Shown: piece after piece, positions 1 through 10,087 of the stretch
Numbering within the stretch: the first letter of the stretch is position 1
Layout: the number at the start of each line of letters is the position of its first letter
From: Galaxea fascicularis
Lineage: Eukaryota; Cnidaria; Anthozoa; Scleractinia; Euphylliidae
Reading direction: 5' to 3'
NCBI GenBank assembly: GCA_948470475.1
Contig: OX419335.1
Coordinates: forward strand, 23,635,234-23,699,233
DNA: 64,000 nucleotides
Translations under genes and position numbers: made by a program
Notes under the pieces: model-generated
Databases searched by the model: none
Told to the model about the DNA's origin: nothing
Seen by the model: the letters and a program-made list of their open reading frames with translations, nothing else

Positions 1-1078
1 CCATATGTTGTAATCAAATAATTTTGAAACCTTTGTATAGCTTGGGACACAAATTCCCAGAAAATTCGTTTGTTGTGGTGGTCTCTCCACTTAGGGCAAT
101 AATTGTGAGTGGTTGATGTCATTTAACTTGAAAGCTGCTTTTGTGAGGGGAAAGAAAAACGAAAGACCAACAAATAATAGATAGTCAATTACATTTTATG
201 ATGGCTTTTGAATTTCATACTGCCTCTGAATGTGAGGGTGTAATTTCATCTTACTGGGTACGTGCATTTGAAATTCATTTAGCAGAGTGTTGGTTTCTTC
301 TGAAGTGCTGGCAGCTTGCAAAAAAGACTGGCGACATTAAATTTCCACACCCTGATATTTAGTGAAAATGTTTCATGTCTCAAATTTAACCCTCATAAAG
401 TCACCTACTGCTACATCCTAAGTAGCTACTCTAAAACGTAATGAGGCTACAAGACTAATCGCCACAATACCCAGATATTATGCCTCACCATCAAGAATGG
501 GAACAAACTTCTGAACAAACAAAATAAAGAACATTACAATCCCTTTTCGTTTTATTTTATGTAACCGTTTTCTTTCAATTTTCACTTCAATTAAAAGGGG
601 GATATCCTGCTGGGAAGCTACTATGGTTATACATGGTTTTTCCACATAAAACACACTTCAAATATGAGAGAAACTGAAAACCTGGTTCCCTAGTTATCTG
701 GAAGTGGTGTGGTCTCGTGAAACAAATGAGCTCCACTACTCTAAGCACTCAGATCAGTAACTACACGAAACTGCAACCAATAATTGTTTTATCGTGCCTA
801 CAGTGGTTTTCAAGACAACACCTCACACATTTTGTTTTCTATAATATCACAGATAATATTTTTTGTAGACAATTCAGCACCTTCATCGAATGTTTCTGGA
901 ATGTTGTTAAATTTAAGATTCTCTCATCTAGTGTAATCTTCTAATGCGGTAGTTTTCTCTCGCTCCTCTTTTAAACTTGGTGGATAAGAGCTCTTTACGA
1001 CAATTTGTCAATTCGTTGCGAAGACTCGACCATTTCTTCTCTTGCAGGGTTTGAACATCTTTGAGAGCGTTGTCTAAA
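1..1078. other. No gene seen
   Basis: AT-rich DNA without a convincing exon, RNA gene or repeat boundary. The only open stretch (around 717-944) has the Phe/Ile/Ser-rich composition of translated non-coding DNA. Confidence 0.5.
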
Positions 1079-1485
1079 GCCCGATTCAGACGCTGTACTT
1101 TTCATGAGCCGAACCTAATTCATAGAATTAGATGAAAAGTTTGGCGTCTGAATCAATTAGGAACTGCTATTTTAATTTGGAACGGCTCAGGCGTTCTTTT
1201 TGTCTGGCTTGGCCAGGTATTTCGACTTTGGAACGGCCTTGATCCAGACGCCGAACTTTCATGTGCCGAAATTAATGCATAAATTATTAGTAGTTGGTGT
1301 ATATTTTCAAAACCACTGACAATATTGATTAGTTTTAATTTCTGCAACTGTATTAGGAACGGCTGTGGAACGGCTAGTTAAGCTCGATGTCTAAATCAAC
1401 AGGCGTACTTTTGTTATATTTGGGTCAGCCCAAATTCGAATTTAGTTCGGTTGATAAAAAGTACGGCGCGGCGTCTGAACCGGGC
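1079..1485. repeat. Inverted-repeat element with GTCTGAA-rich ends
   Basis: The left end (GCCCGATTCAGACGC, then GTACTTTTCAT) is mirrored at the right end (GTACGGCGCGGCGTCTGAACCGGGC). Internal copies of a TTCGGC/GAACGGC word and of GGCGTCTGAAT run in both orientations. It has no coding capacity, so it reads as a miniature inverted-repeat element. Degenerate relatives lie near 12250-12370 and 35815-36425. No clear target-site duplication was found. Confidence 0.6.
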
Positions 1486-1525
1486 CTCAGTCGATGATAA
1501 GAATACCTCACAAATTAATGTGTCT

Positions 1526-1608
1526 AGGTAAGCTGAAAGCCACTCATTGGGCACCAAGGCCACGCACGTGGCCTTTATACTGCCCAATGATTGGCTTTCA
1601 GCTTACCT
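1526..1608. repeat. Imperfect hairpin
   Basis: AGGTAAGCTGAAAGCC at 1526 is mirrored by GGCTTTCAGCTTACCT ending at 1608, with inner pairing of CATTGGGCA to TGCCCAATG and GGCCAC to GTGGCC. It is a long hairpin, probably a small transposable-element relic. Confidence 0.7.
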
Positions 1609-2039
1609 TAATTTCAGCGCACAACATTAAGATCGAAAGGTGGTACTTAAAATTCAATATTCTACTATTATCAGCAATGTTAAGTCTGTATACTTCGTGC
1701 GGTATGCCCTGAAGCCCCTGCTAAACGATCAAAATTTTTGTCCGACTTCCTGTTTTCTAAACATGGCGTTCCGTACGGTTACTGGGGACCATGTGCAGAC
1801 AATGTTTGATCAGGAATGTCTAATTTTCGCGAGTCGCAGATAAATTGTCACGGGTCGCGGATGAATTGTCGCAGAGCGCTCGTGTAATACCTTGCTTAGC
1901 AATACAGCTACTTTAACGTCCTTCAACGTGGAGATAGGAGCTAAAAAGGAAAACTGCCTCTGTTCAAGGAGTAGAGTCTTGATGTCACGACGATTTTTAC
2001 ATTCATCTACACTTGAAAAGGTTCGACTTAGACTGCACT

Positions 2040-2200
2040 TCTGTTGGTATAATCTCTCCCCTTGAAGGCCAGGCCTTAATATACTCTTTTTTTTTTCTAA
2101 TAACCTTTTTTATAAGAACGTTGATGCTGAGAGCATACCCAGCCAGAGAGTCGGTTGAGAACGTCTTTTTTTTGCCCATTTGTTTTTTTAAATGAGTATA
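2040..2200. repeat. Dispersed repeat with ATAAGAACGTTG core
   Basis: It contains CTTTTTTATAAGAACGTTG, then GCTGAGAGCATACCCAG, GAGAGTCGGTTGAGAACGTC and a T-run. The same order of words recurs near 47528-47650. Shorter pieces occur near 28245-28300, and an inverted piece near 29665-29775. The family is not recognised by name. Confidence 0.6.
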
Positions 2201-3234
2201 GTAAAGCCAAATTTTTTTGGCGCTGCTAAATCTGCCAACTTTTTCCGACTCTGGGAGTTCTAGGATTTTCGATAACGACACGACCATATCCAAAGCTTTC
2301 CGAAGAGAAAGGTTTTAGCATTTATTTAGTTTATCTGGTTGCACTTTTGTTATATCTCATGAATATTCATGTAAGTGAGCGCATGCTCAGTTTCAGGGTC
2401 TTTTACCATGTGCTTTCGCTCGTTCGACATGTTGAATTAAATTGTTGAGTTCTACAGTATACTCTATGTGTTTTCTCACGGTCACTCGAACCCCATTACA
2501 TAACAACTTTGTCACACTAAAGTGTTTATAATTTGCAGATTGTCGGCCGTTATTTGTGTCGACTCCAAACAAAATCAACAATTCGAAGAGCATGATGGGA
2601 AATGACAATGGGTCTTTAAGTCCAAGAACGTCCAATAGTGGCTTAAGTCTTGGAAGATGTTGCTGTTAAGTCATCTATTTAAGTAATAGACCTTACGCTA
2701 CCCTCAAAACATAAATTTCTACCTCAGGCGGTGTCGTCAATCGAGGTCATAGATGTGGCCTTGTAGTTTTGGGCCAAGCTTCGTATGTTATTTTAGTAAC
2801 TTCAATCGAATCACGGTTTTGACCAGGCTCTTAAAGTAACGTGCCCTTGGCTTGAGGCGATATTGTGTGGCTTTTGAGCGCTACCTGCTTTAGAGTAACC
2901 TCTCTCTGTCTCTAATTAGGCATATTCTGTTCTTTTAAAAGTCTGCGTAGATGTATCGATTAAATTGACCTTCTCGATTCTGTAGTGAATCCTCCTCTCC
3001 GTATTGCTCGAACTAAAACTAGTTTACTTGTGTTTTCACAGTCAGTCACTCTCCTGTTGACAATACCTGTGGCCATAGCAACTATTCAAGATTAGATCAC
3101 CGGGATCTCCTCTTGAAACTGATGGGGAATTTGGAGTCAGGGGCTCCGGAAAAATGGCCCACGGTTCAAAATGTCGAAGGATGGTATTCTGACTCTGTTT
3201 CACATAAAATCAGTGGTTCTGTTGTTCCTTTTAC
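2201..3234. other. No gene seen; downstream of the sulfotransferase
   Basis: No supported exon or repeat. The right edge is the 3' flank of the minus-strand sulfotransferase gene. Confidence 0.4.
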
Positions 3235-3240
3235 TTTATT
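3235..3240 (-). terminator. Candidate poly(A) signal of the sulfotransferase gene
   Basis: AATAAA on the minus strand (TTTATT on plus) lies about 375 bases past the stop codon at 3616. It gives a plausible 3' untranslated region. The hexamer is common in AT-rich DNA, so this is a suggestion only. Confidence 0.35.
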
Positions 3241-3615
3241 TGCCAAGTTATTATTTTAAACCACCCTCCCAATCTGTAGTTAAGTTTCACTGAATATCAA
3301 ACAGACCAAAACCTTCAGAAGAAGCCTGAACGCAGCAAAACCTGGTGATTGGTGGAATACCGGCTGGTGACTCAAACCCACCTGGTGTCGCTAAGCAAGC
3401 GAATAAGATTGAATGAGTTGAGTTCATGGGAGCTAGCTCTATTAATGGACCCCAAAAGCTTTCTTAATGAAGAAAATAAGAAAACTAACCACAAAATGTA
3501 ATTACTTGGTGGTCATTGGCACCACAACTTTAACCTTTTGTTGTTCTGAATAGAGTCTTCAGTGACAACTGTGTTTCAAAAAATTGGCCTGCAGTGTTTT
3601 GTGAAGTGAACGACC

Positions 3616-4936
3616 CTATCTGACCGCTGGCTCTCCCTTGATGCTTTCAGGTCGCTGCATTGTGATAACTCTATCTGAAGATGTGTCCTCCCCTGACAAA
3701 ATAGGATCATGTTCCAAATCACCGGCTACTTCCCAATCATTCTTTGGGTCATCTAGATACTCATCGGGTTCCTCAATATTTTGAAGTCGCTTCCTCATCC
3801 TTTCCCTGAAATACTTTACATAGGATATTTCATTCTTCATCATGCCTTCACAAAGTTTTTTCTTTTCTTTGGAGACGTTTTTCTTGAGAGAGTAGCCTTT
3901 CACATAAACACCAGTATAAGCTTCGTCTAAGAAGTTCCCTTTTTCTAGACAAGCTCTTGTTAAGGCTTTATTCCTATGTCTAAACAACTTTAATTCTCTC
4001 TGGAAACTGGGACCCTCAGCCTTCACCTTTCGCCAAAACGTCCTGTTAAAGTATTGGTAAAGCATGAAATCGGCTCTGTTCCAACTCTTTATGTCTTCTG
4101 TTACTTCTTGGCTCATAAATTTTCGTTTTTGTTTGTCTTGCCGCTCATTCAACTTGAAGTAGAAAATGTCTTTCATCTCCCAGCAAAGAAGACGCTTGAG
4201 GAGTAGCAAAGATTCATCAAAGTGTTCCATAATCATTATAAGGTCAAATTCTTTGTCTAAGAAATCGAGGTACTTCTCTACGGCAGTAATATTTTGAAAA
4301 TACCGAAAATCCAAGCCTAAGTCAAATAGCATTGGATTCCGAACTAAATGAAGAGCCAGCGTCTCTTTCATACGCGGCTTAATTTCTTCGAAAGGTGGTG
4401 GGAACTTTAAGAAAGTCCCCAAAGGGTCGTCTTCGTCTTTGAAGCCCAGAGGCTTGGCAAAATGCATGAAGTTAAACACGGACTCATATTGGGCTGCAGG
4501 ATGTCTAAGAATTGTTATATAGCGGCTGCCGCGTTCCTTGGGAAATAAGTAATTCATGGGTCTTTTGTTGAATCGAGCATGATTGCACAAAATGTTTGCT
4601 TCAAAGTTGTACAATGGTGCAGTGTAGGAAAGGCGAAATCTTGCTGGCCATAGGAATGTGAATAACTGCTTCTGTCTCGGAAGCACAAAAGTTAAGTTCT
4701 TGGAGTCACCATATCGGTTGAGAATGTTTGTTATTGTGCTCCCACCTGTCTTGTGGGTCTTCAGAAAAAGGACGTTATCGACTGGCGAACATCTTCTCTT
4801 GTGCTTTCTTATCTTATTAGAATTTCGAGACTTCCGTGTGGTATTTACAGGCGTTCGGGGCTCCACCACTACACTTCTTGGTTCTGTGGGCAAAATGCTA
4901 GCTCCTAGGCTCATCGAATTGTCCTCTAATAAAGAC
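3616..4936 (-). CDS. Sulfotransferase exon 2: catalytic domain to stop
   Basis: 1321 bases, one completing a split codon, then 439 residues and the stop. It carries both cofactor-binding motifs and the whole catalytic fold. The C-terminal tail is rich in Asp, Glu and Pro. Confidence 0.9.
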
Positions 4937-6307
4937 CTGTCAAAAAATATAAGCAATAGTATGATCAACAGATTGGGTTGGACGTAATCATTCCGTTCGC
5001 CTCGACTTCCTATGCTTTCCAGGTCCCAATCTTTCCAATTTCGAGGAGTGGCTTTGAGTACAGTGAGCACTGGCTCTGGAAACACCGCTGGAAATTAAGC
5101 GTAAAGCCATTTGAAGCATCAGCGAACTTTAGAGCAACATTCGTCATTCCCGATTTCACATAAGGTAGAACCATAATGGTGATATACATGTAATGATTTG
5201 AAATGCCTAATTAGTGGTAGTCTAATTGAAACGCGCGCATTACCAGCCAGAAGAGTTCAGTCCAAAGGGATTAGGATGCTTTTCTCAGTTTCTTCACTGG
5301 TATGTTTGTTCGTTTGATATCATTATGTACATGTATATATATTGTTTTGGTTGATCTCGTCTCAACTAGAAACTAAAGAAACTGAAATCCGGTTGGGAAG
5401 GTGCTCTCAAGTTAAATATTACAGCTAAAACAAGTGTATTTTCCTGATAAGAAAATATATAAAACGGTGCAATTTTACTGACTAGCTTCAGAACTCGACA
5501 AAAACTTAAAATTGCTTAAAGTGAATATCTAGAGGCGGCACAGCCGTGTTCATTGCCTTTTGGTATAATGCTACGAGAAATAAGTCAGTTCAGTGTGAAA
5601 AAACGGCTGTCATTTTAATGTCGTTCGGTCAAATGACCGTAGCCAATACATTATCCGAAATTTCTCCTATCGATCTCTTCTAAGGAGACTGTTGACAAAT
5701 TGTTAAACAGACAGGTGATAAGGATTTCCGAAGTATGCAAAACCACCACAGTGCTATTGGACTATTGTTACAAGTGTCGCACAGAACGAAGATGAACCGG
5801 TAAATACATTTAAACTAAAAAAAAAATTGCACGGCTTGAAACAGACAAGATAGTAAACAAGGAAAAGATATTACTGATTACGACTGATCAATGTCAGTGA
5901 AAAAGCTTTGTAGTCGTTCACAGAAGCGCAAAAAAGTTTCACGAAAAGAAAACTTTATGATAAATGTCCGACAGTGAAGTATATGTGTGAAGAATCCCGT
6001 CCTCAGACGCCTTATCCGCCTTAATAGAATCGAAACCACAGAAATTTGTTATATAAATGAAGCTAGAGCCGCACCTGTTGAATTGATCAATATTATTTCT
6101 CTCCGGAATGTGGCCGTAAGTTTGAAGACGTGACTACAAGATCATTGCAAAGGAAAGCAATGATACTTAAAAAGCCCTTGACACTTACTTGCTCTCTTTC
6201 CTGGGGCAACGAATTGTTGAGAAGAATGTTTGCTTTCCATAGAAAACAATGCAAATCAACGAAAGCGCAATGAGACCTCCAAAGATTGTTCTCACGTGAA
6301 CAGCCAT
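3616..6307 (-). CDS. Galactose-3-O-sulfotransferase-like Golgi enzyme, two exons
   Basis: The model joins exons 6307-6189 and 4936-3616 and gives 479 residues. Members of this family move sulfate from PAPS to galactose (C3) of glycolipids or glycoproteins in the Golgi lumen. Residues 1-40 form a type II anchor, with a hydrophobic run at about 8-23 after a short basic start. A basic stem follows. KTHKTGGST at 99-107 fits the 5'-phosphosulfate-binding loop, and ITILRHP at 180-186, followed by YES, fits the 3'-phosphate-binding strand. Several N-x-S/T sites suit a lumenal domain. The length is normal for the family. The donor at 6188 is GTAAGT; the acceptor at 4937 follows a T-rich tract ending GACAG, and both ends are phase 2. 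The open frame continues 5' of that acceptor to about 5085, but it lacks an ATG before its hydrophobic stretch, so I treat that part as intron. Family is sure; acceptor substrate is not. Confidence 0.88.
4937..6188 (-). other. Intron of the sulfotransferase gene
   Basis: 1252 bases bounded by GTAAGT and a pyrimidine-rich AG acceptor. Nothing else was recognised in it. Confidence 0.7.
6189..6307 (-). CDS. Sulfotransferase exon 1: start codon and signal anchor
   Basis: ATG at 6307 opens 39 codons plus 2 bases, beginning MAVHVRTIFGG and followed by a hydrophobic stretch and then KQTFF. The exon ends with AGCAA|GTAAGTG. The two spare bases join the first base of exon 2 to make a lysine codon. 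A membrane anchor directly ahead of a lumenal sulfotransferase is what this family needs. Confidence 0.78.
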
Positions 6308-9300
6308 GATCGCTTGACTCGTGAATATATCTACATTTCATTTTTTCTTCTTGAGTTGTTAAATATTGTTTTCATGGAGTTTAAGAGTTGTCAATTGTGC
6401 AAGAATGCTCCGCATTTCTGAGTTTTGGCTGTAAAAGGGCACGAGAGGTTTCGACTGAGTAAGTTCTTTTGTGGAAATGAATTCAAATGGTGCGTTTCAG
6501 CTGCTGACGATTAATTATTAAGAAGGTAATCGCTTCCACTTTTCCATAATCAGCGAGACGATACAATCGAGTTTATGGAACAACTGAAAATTCGAATGAT
6601 TGTCAGTTGTCCTCGACCGTTTTGCATTTGTCAGTTTTTCACGATAAGTTAAAATCTGCCTTACCTCGAAATAAGCGAAAACATTATCCAATGGTGATTC
6701 TCTTTTAAAGAGAAAAACATGTCAACACATGACAGGTAATCACAGAGAATACATGTGACCATACAGTTGACTCGCTGAACCGTGGGAACTCAAATTGGTC
6801 GGCTCACAAATCATAAATGGACTTTCTACCAACAATCTTCCTAATTACACAATTTCTAATGGAGCAATGATTTGCTGCCATGTGAGTTATTCATGCACCA
6901 CTATACTACAACCAGAACTGGGTTTAGAGGGAGAAGCTGAGGGTTTTTTGCACGGGCGATTCTTTTAAACATCATGTATTAATTAGGTTCACTTTCATTT
7001 GCGATACTAAGGAAATTTACGGCACTTTTTTTTTCTGCACTTTGAGAACGTTTCTCAAGTAATTGAAGGGGAATTCTTGTTTCGAATCTGGTAGCATTTT
7101 TTGAGGCAATGCTAGGCCGACATTTTTGCTATTTTCTGACAGTTATAAGCGTGATTTTAAGTCGCCCGAAACAAGCTGCCGGAAACTTTTGTTGTCATTC
7201 TGGGGACAATTGTTATGTGTGATTTCAGGGCTGGCTTTGCGTCAGTTTCGTTTGCAAGCCTGCGTCCTTTTTGAGATGAATTTCCATTTTAAGGATGTTT
7301 TTGACATTGAGTCCTAAGCGCATTTTCAAATCATACGCAGTAGGAACTGACGACGATTTTCGCCTCGAAAGTTGGCAACGATTTCATTTTAGTCAAAAAG
7401 CAAACAACAAGGGACCAACCAATTACAAGACCGAGCTTTCTTTATTATGCGCTTGCGCCGGATGAAAATAGGATACTGGATGAGATAAAACCGTCAGTAC
7501 ATCGTTGCAATTCACAGCAAAGATTGCCAGTAGTTTACAAAACTGTGTTTTCGGACTACAGATACCTCCTAAGTGAGCTGCAACTATTTCTCCCTGATGC
7601 AGACCTGTTTCATCTGTATGCTTCAAGAGATGACATGCAACCCAAGTTCAAATCAAAACAAACACACAAACTCGATTTGAAGCATGTGGAGAGACTGATG
7701 ATAAATGAAAATTAGCTGTCGGTTTTTTTTTTCCTTATTTTCTCTTTTACATCTATGTTGGACACAAAAAAACATTCATTTGACCCCGAAGGACTTAAGT
7801 CTCAGTCACTGATCTGTGACACTGATGCTGATTGCATGATTACCTTAAAGTGCCCATAACAGCTCTCCACGACAGTTTAATGGCATTTCTGAAAAGCTAC
7901 GTAATATTCACCGAAACTCCCAAGTTTGGAAAGAGGTTTTTTTTCGAAGAGAGGCCAGGGCTAAGAGTGTTTTACCTGGCCTCAACTTTCATCTGCTTTA
8001 GTGAAAATCAACGAGAAGAGAGAATTTGTCTATTTTCAAGGCGGTTTGTTTGAAAACAAGCTAAACGCTTGAAAGCAATTTGACGGTAATCAGTGAATGA
8101 CGAGAACTCTCGAGGCATATCATGATTCGACTTTACTGTCACCTATTAAGTTAAACTATTGACACCTCAAATCAAATAACAAATTAAACGTATTTTTTTA
8201 AGAGGAAACATCTCTAAAATATAGGCAGATGTCTGGCACTTCACCAGTCCATCTCCTTCTTCGTTCTAATCGTTGTCACAACTATTGACTCCAAAACTTC
8301 GATTCAATCCTTTGTCATTTATTCGAATTGTCACATCTAGGAAGGGGGGGGGGAGGTAAACGTGCGGTGAAAGTCACAACAGTGGGGACGGTTGTACAAA
8401 GTGTGTCGCAAGATAATTTTGGTTAGGATTATACTATCTCTGTAAAAGCGCTATCTTCTGATCTGATCATGGGCAAATGAACCCAGCAATTATGGCTTGT
8501 TCGGAATCTCGTGAGCCTTCAAAATACCTTATGAAAACAACTTATGAATACCTTACGAAAACAACTTGATTTAGGCTGTTTTTCGTACCAGGAAGGAAGA
8601 CGACCTCCAGCTCGTTGATTGCAGTTATTTTTTATTGTAAAATAGCTAACCTTTGTCTCAGAATATCACTGCTCCGTAAAATTAATAAAAATCATAAAAT
8701 AGCAACAAAAAAACATAAAATACCAAGAAGGAAAGTATATCGCGAGTAAAGCAAGTAAGTCCTGATGCAAAAGGTATTTATTCTTTTTGGTCTTGAACTA
8801 AACACTTGAAGTGTTTGGCTTACGCGGGGGAAAAAGTCAAACCTTGTTACGATATTTAAAATGATTAGAAAATAATGGTTCAATTATCGATTCGTTATGA
8901 CAATTTCTTGAAGACTGAAACAAAGTAAAGGTTTGCTCAAAACGATCCTCTGCGTTTCAAAATAAACCTAACAACAACCGAATGAAGCCTTAAAATACAT
9001 TTTAATTGTACTTTGTTTTTTTTTTTACCAAGGTAACTTATTTCATTTTAGAAACCAACTGCTTTAATAGTATTGGTTGCCATGACGTACGGCTACGGTT
9101 ATTATAGACAAGCCGAAATATTAGTTTGACAATGTGCTCGCGAGAAAGCTTTGATTGCTTAAGAAAATGAGCAGACGGGCAATTGGCGATGCCGCTGGGT
9201 GTAAAACGAAACAATCGATGGGACATCAACGCAATGTTTACTTAAGGATTCAAAAACAAGTCTTCAAAATGCAAATCAATCGATTTTGTATTACAGCTGG

Positions 9301-9372
9301 GTCCACTGTAGAGTAAACAACTGCGGCGATATGGGCTTTTAAGCGATAACAATTTAATCACTTTTTGCTCAG
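6308..9372. other. Head-to-head intergenic region
   Basis: It lies between the start of the minus-strand sulfotransferase and the first seen exon of the plus-strand membrane protein, so both promoters may lie here. I saw no firm TATA box or conserved element. There is a short G-run near 8345 and an imperfect direct repeat of ATACCTTA..GAAAACAACTT at 8524-8570. Confidence 0.4.
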
Positions 9373-9460
9373 GAAAGTCAGTCGCTTCTCAAAACAGAGC
9401 CGAAAAGAGCTCTCAACCCCTTGCTGCCTTAACAAAGTGGAGGCAAATCTAAAAGTCATC

Positions 9461-10087
9461 ATGTTTCTTTTGAAAAGAAAAATAATCTACGTGATGATGC
9501 CGTTGATTGGTTATTTTGCAAGCTATCATTGCGGTTTAACGAACGCTGAACCGAAAGAAACTCTGATTATATCGACTAAGATAACGGCGAGAATAAAATC
9601 AACGCCAAGTCAAATTACGAATACTTGGACCGATTTCAGATCAGAAGATGCTGCAGACACAGTTGGAAACCACAAAGAAGGAGAAATTTTTAAGACAACG
9701 TATTTGCCAGTTGAACAAACGTCCACATTGGAAATGGCGAATGTTTCATCAAGAGATTCAAAACCAATACTGGCAACACTGAGGCACTCTGTTAGCACTA
9801 AAAGCGTACCGAGCGCCACTTTGTACATAAATTCACCAGCAAGTCTCACAGCCACTGACCGAGTTACTTTTAGTGTGACTTCGAGGTCCAGTGATGATGT
9901 TAATGATCCGATAGAGCCTTCTCATACGGTTTCACATTCACGGTTTTTGTTAAGTAGTCTACTATCAAATTCAACAATAAATGCAGAAGGCCGTGAGAAT
10001 GATGCTATGGGCAATTGCGCGACGGAGGGAATTAAAGACGAAGCTTGCGACACATATGTTACAAGATGGGTGGACTTCTACCTTAAC
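9461..10087 (+). CDS. Membrane protein exon 1: signal peptide and ectodomain
   Basis: 209 whole codons from the ATG to a GTAAGT donor at 10088. The open frame extends upstream to 9365 but only from a TTG, and a likely splice acceptor (TTTTTGCTCAG) ends at 9372, so ATG 9461 with the signal peptide behind it is the better start. Confidence 0.65.

Noticed and set aside
2003..2293. Minus-strand open frame of 96 codons resembling one at 47449-47670
   Set aside because: The similarity comes from the shared dispersed repeat, and the frame is not kept between the copies.
4937..5085. Amino-terminal extension of the sulfotransferase frame with its own hydrophobic stretch
   Set aside because: It has no ATG before the hydrophobic part, and the stretch coincides with a T-rich intron end; the spliced exon at 6189-6307 supplies a better start in matching phase.
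9365..9460. Longer start for the membrane protein
   Set aside because: It begins at TTG and overlaps a likely splice acceptor; the signal peptide follows ATG 9461.
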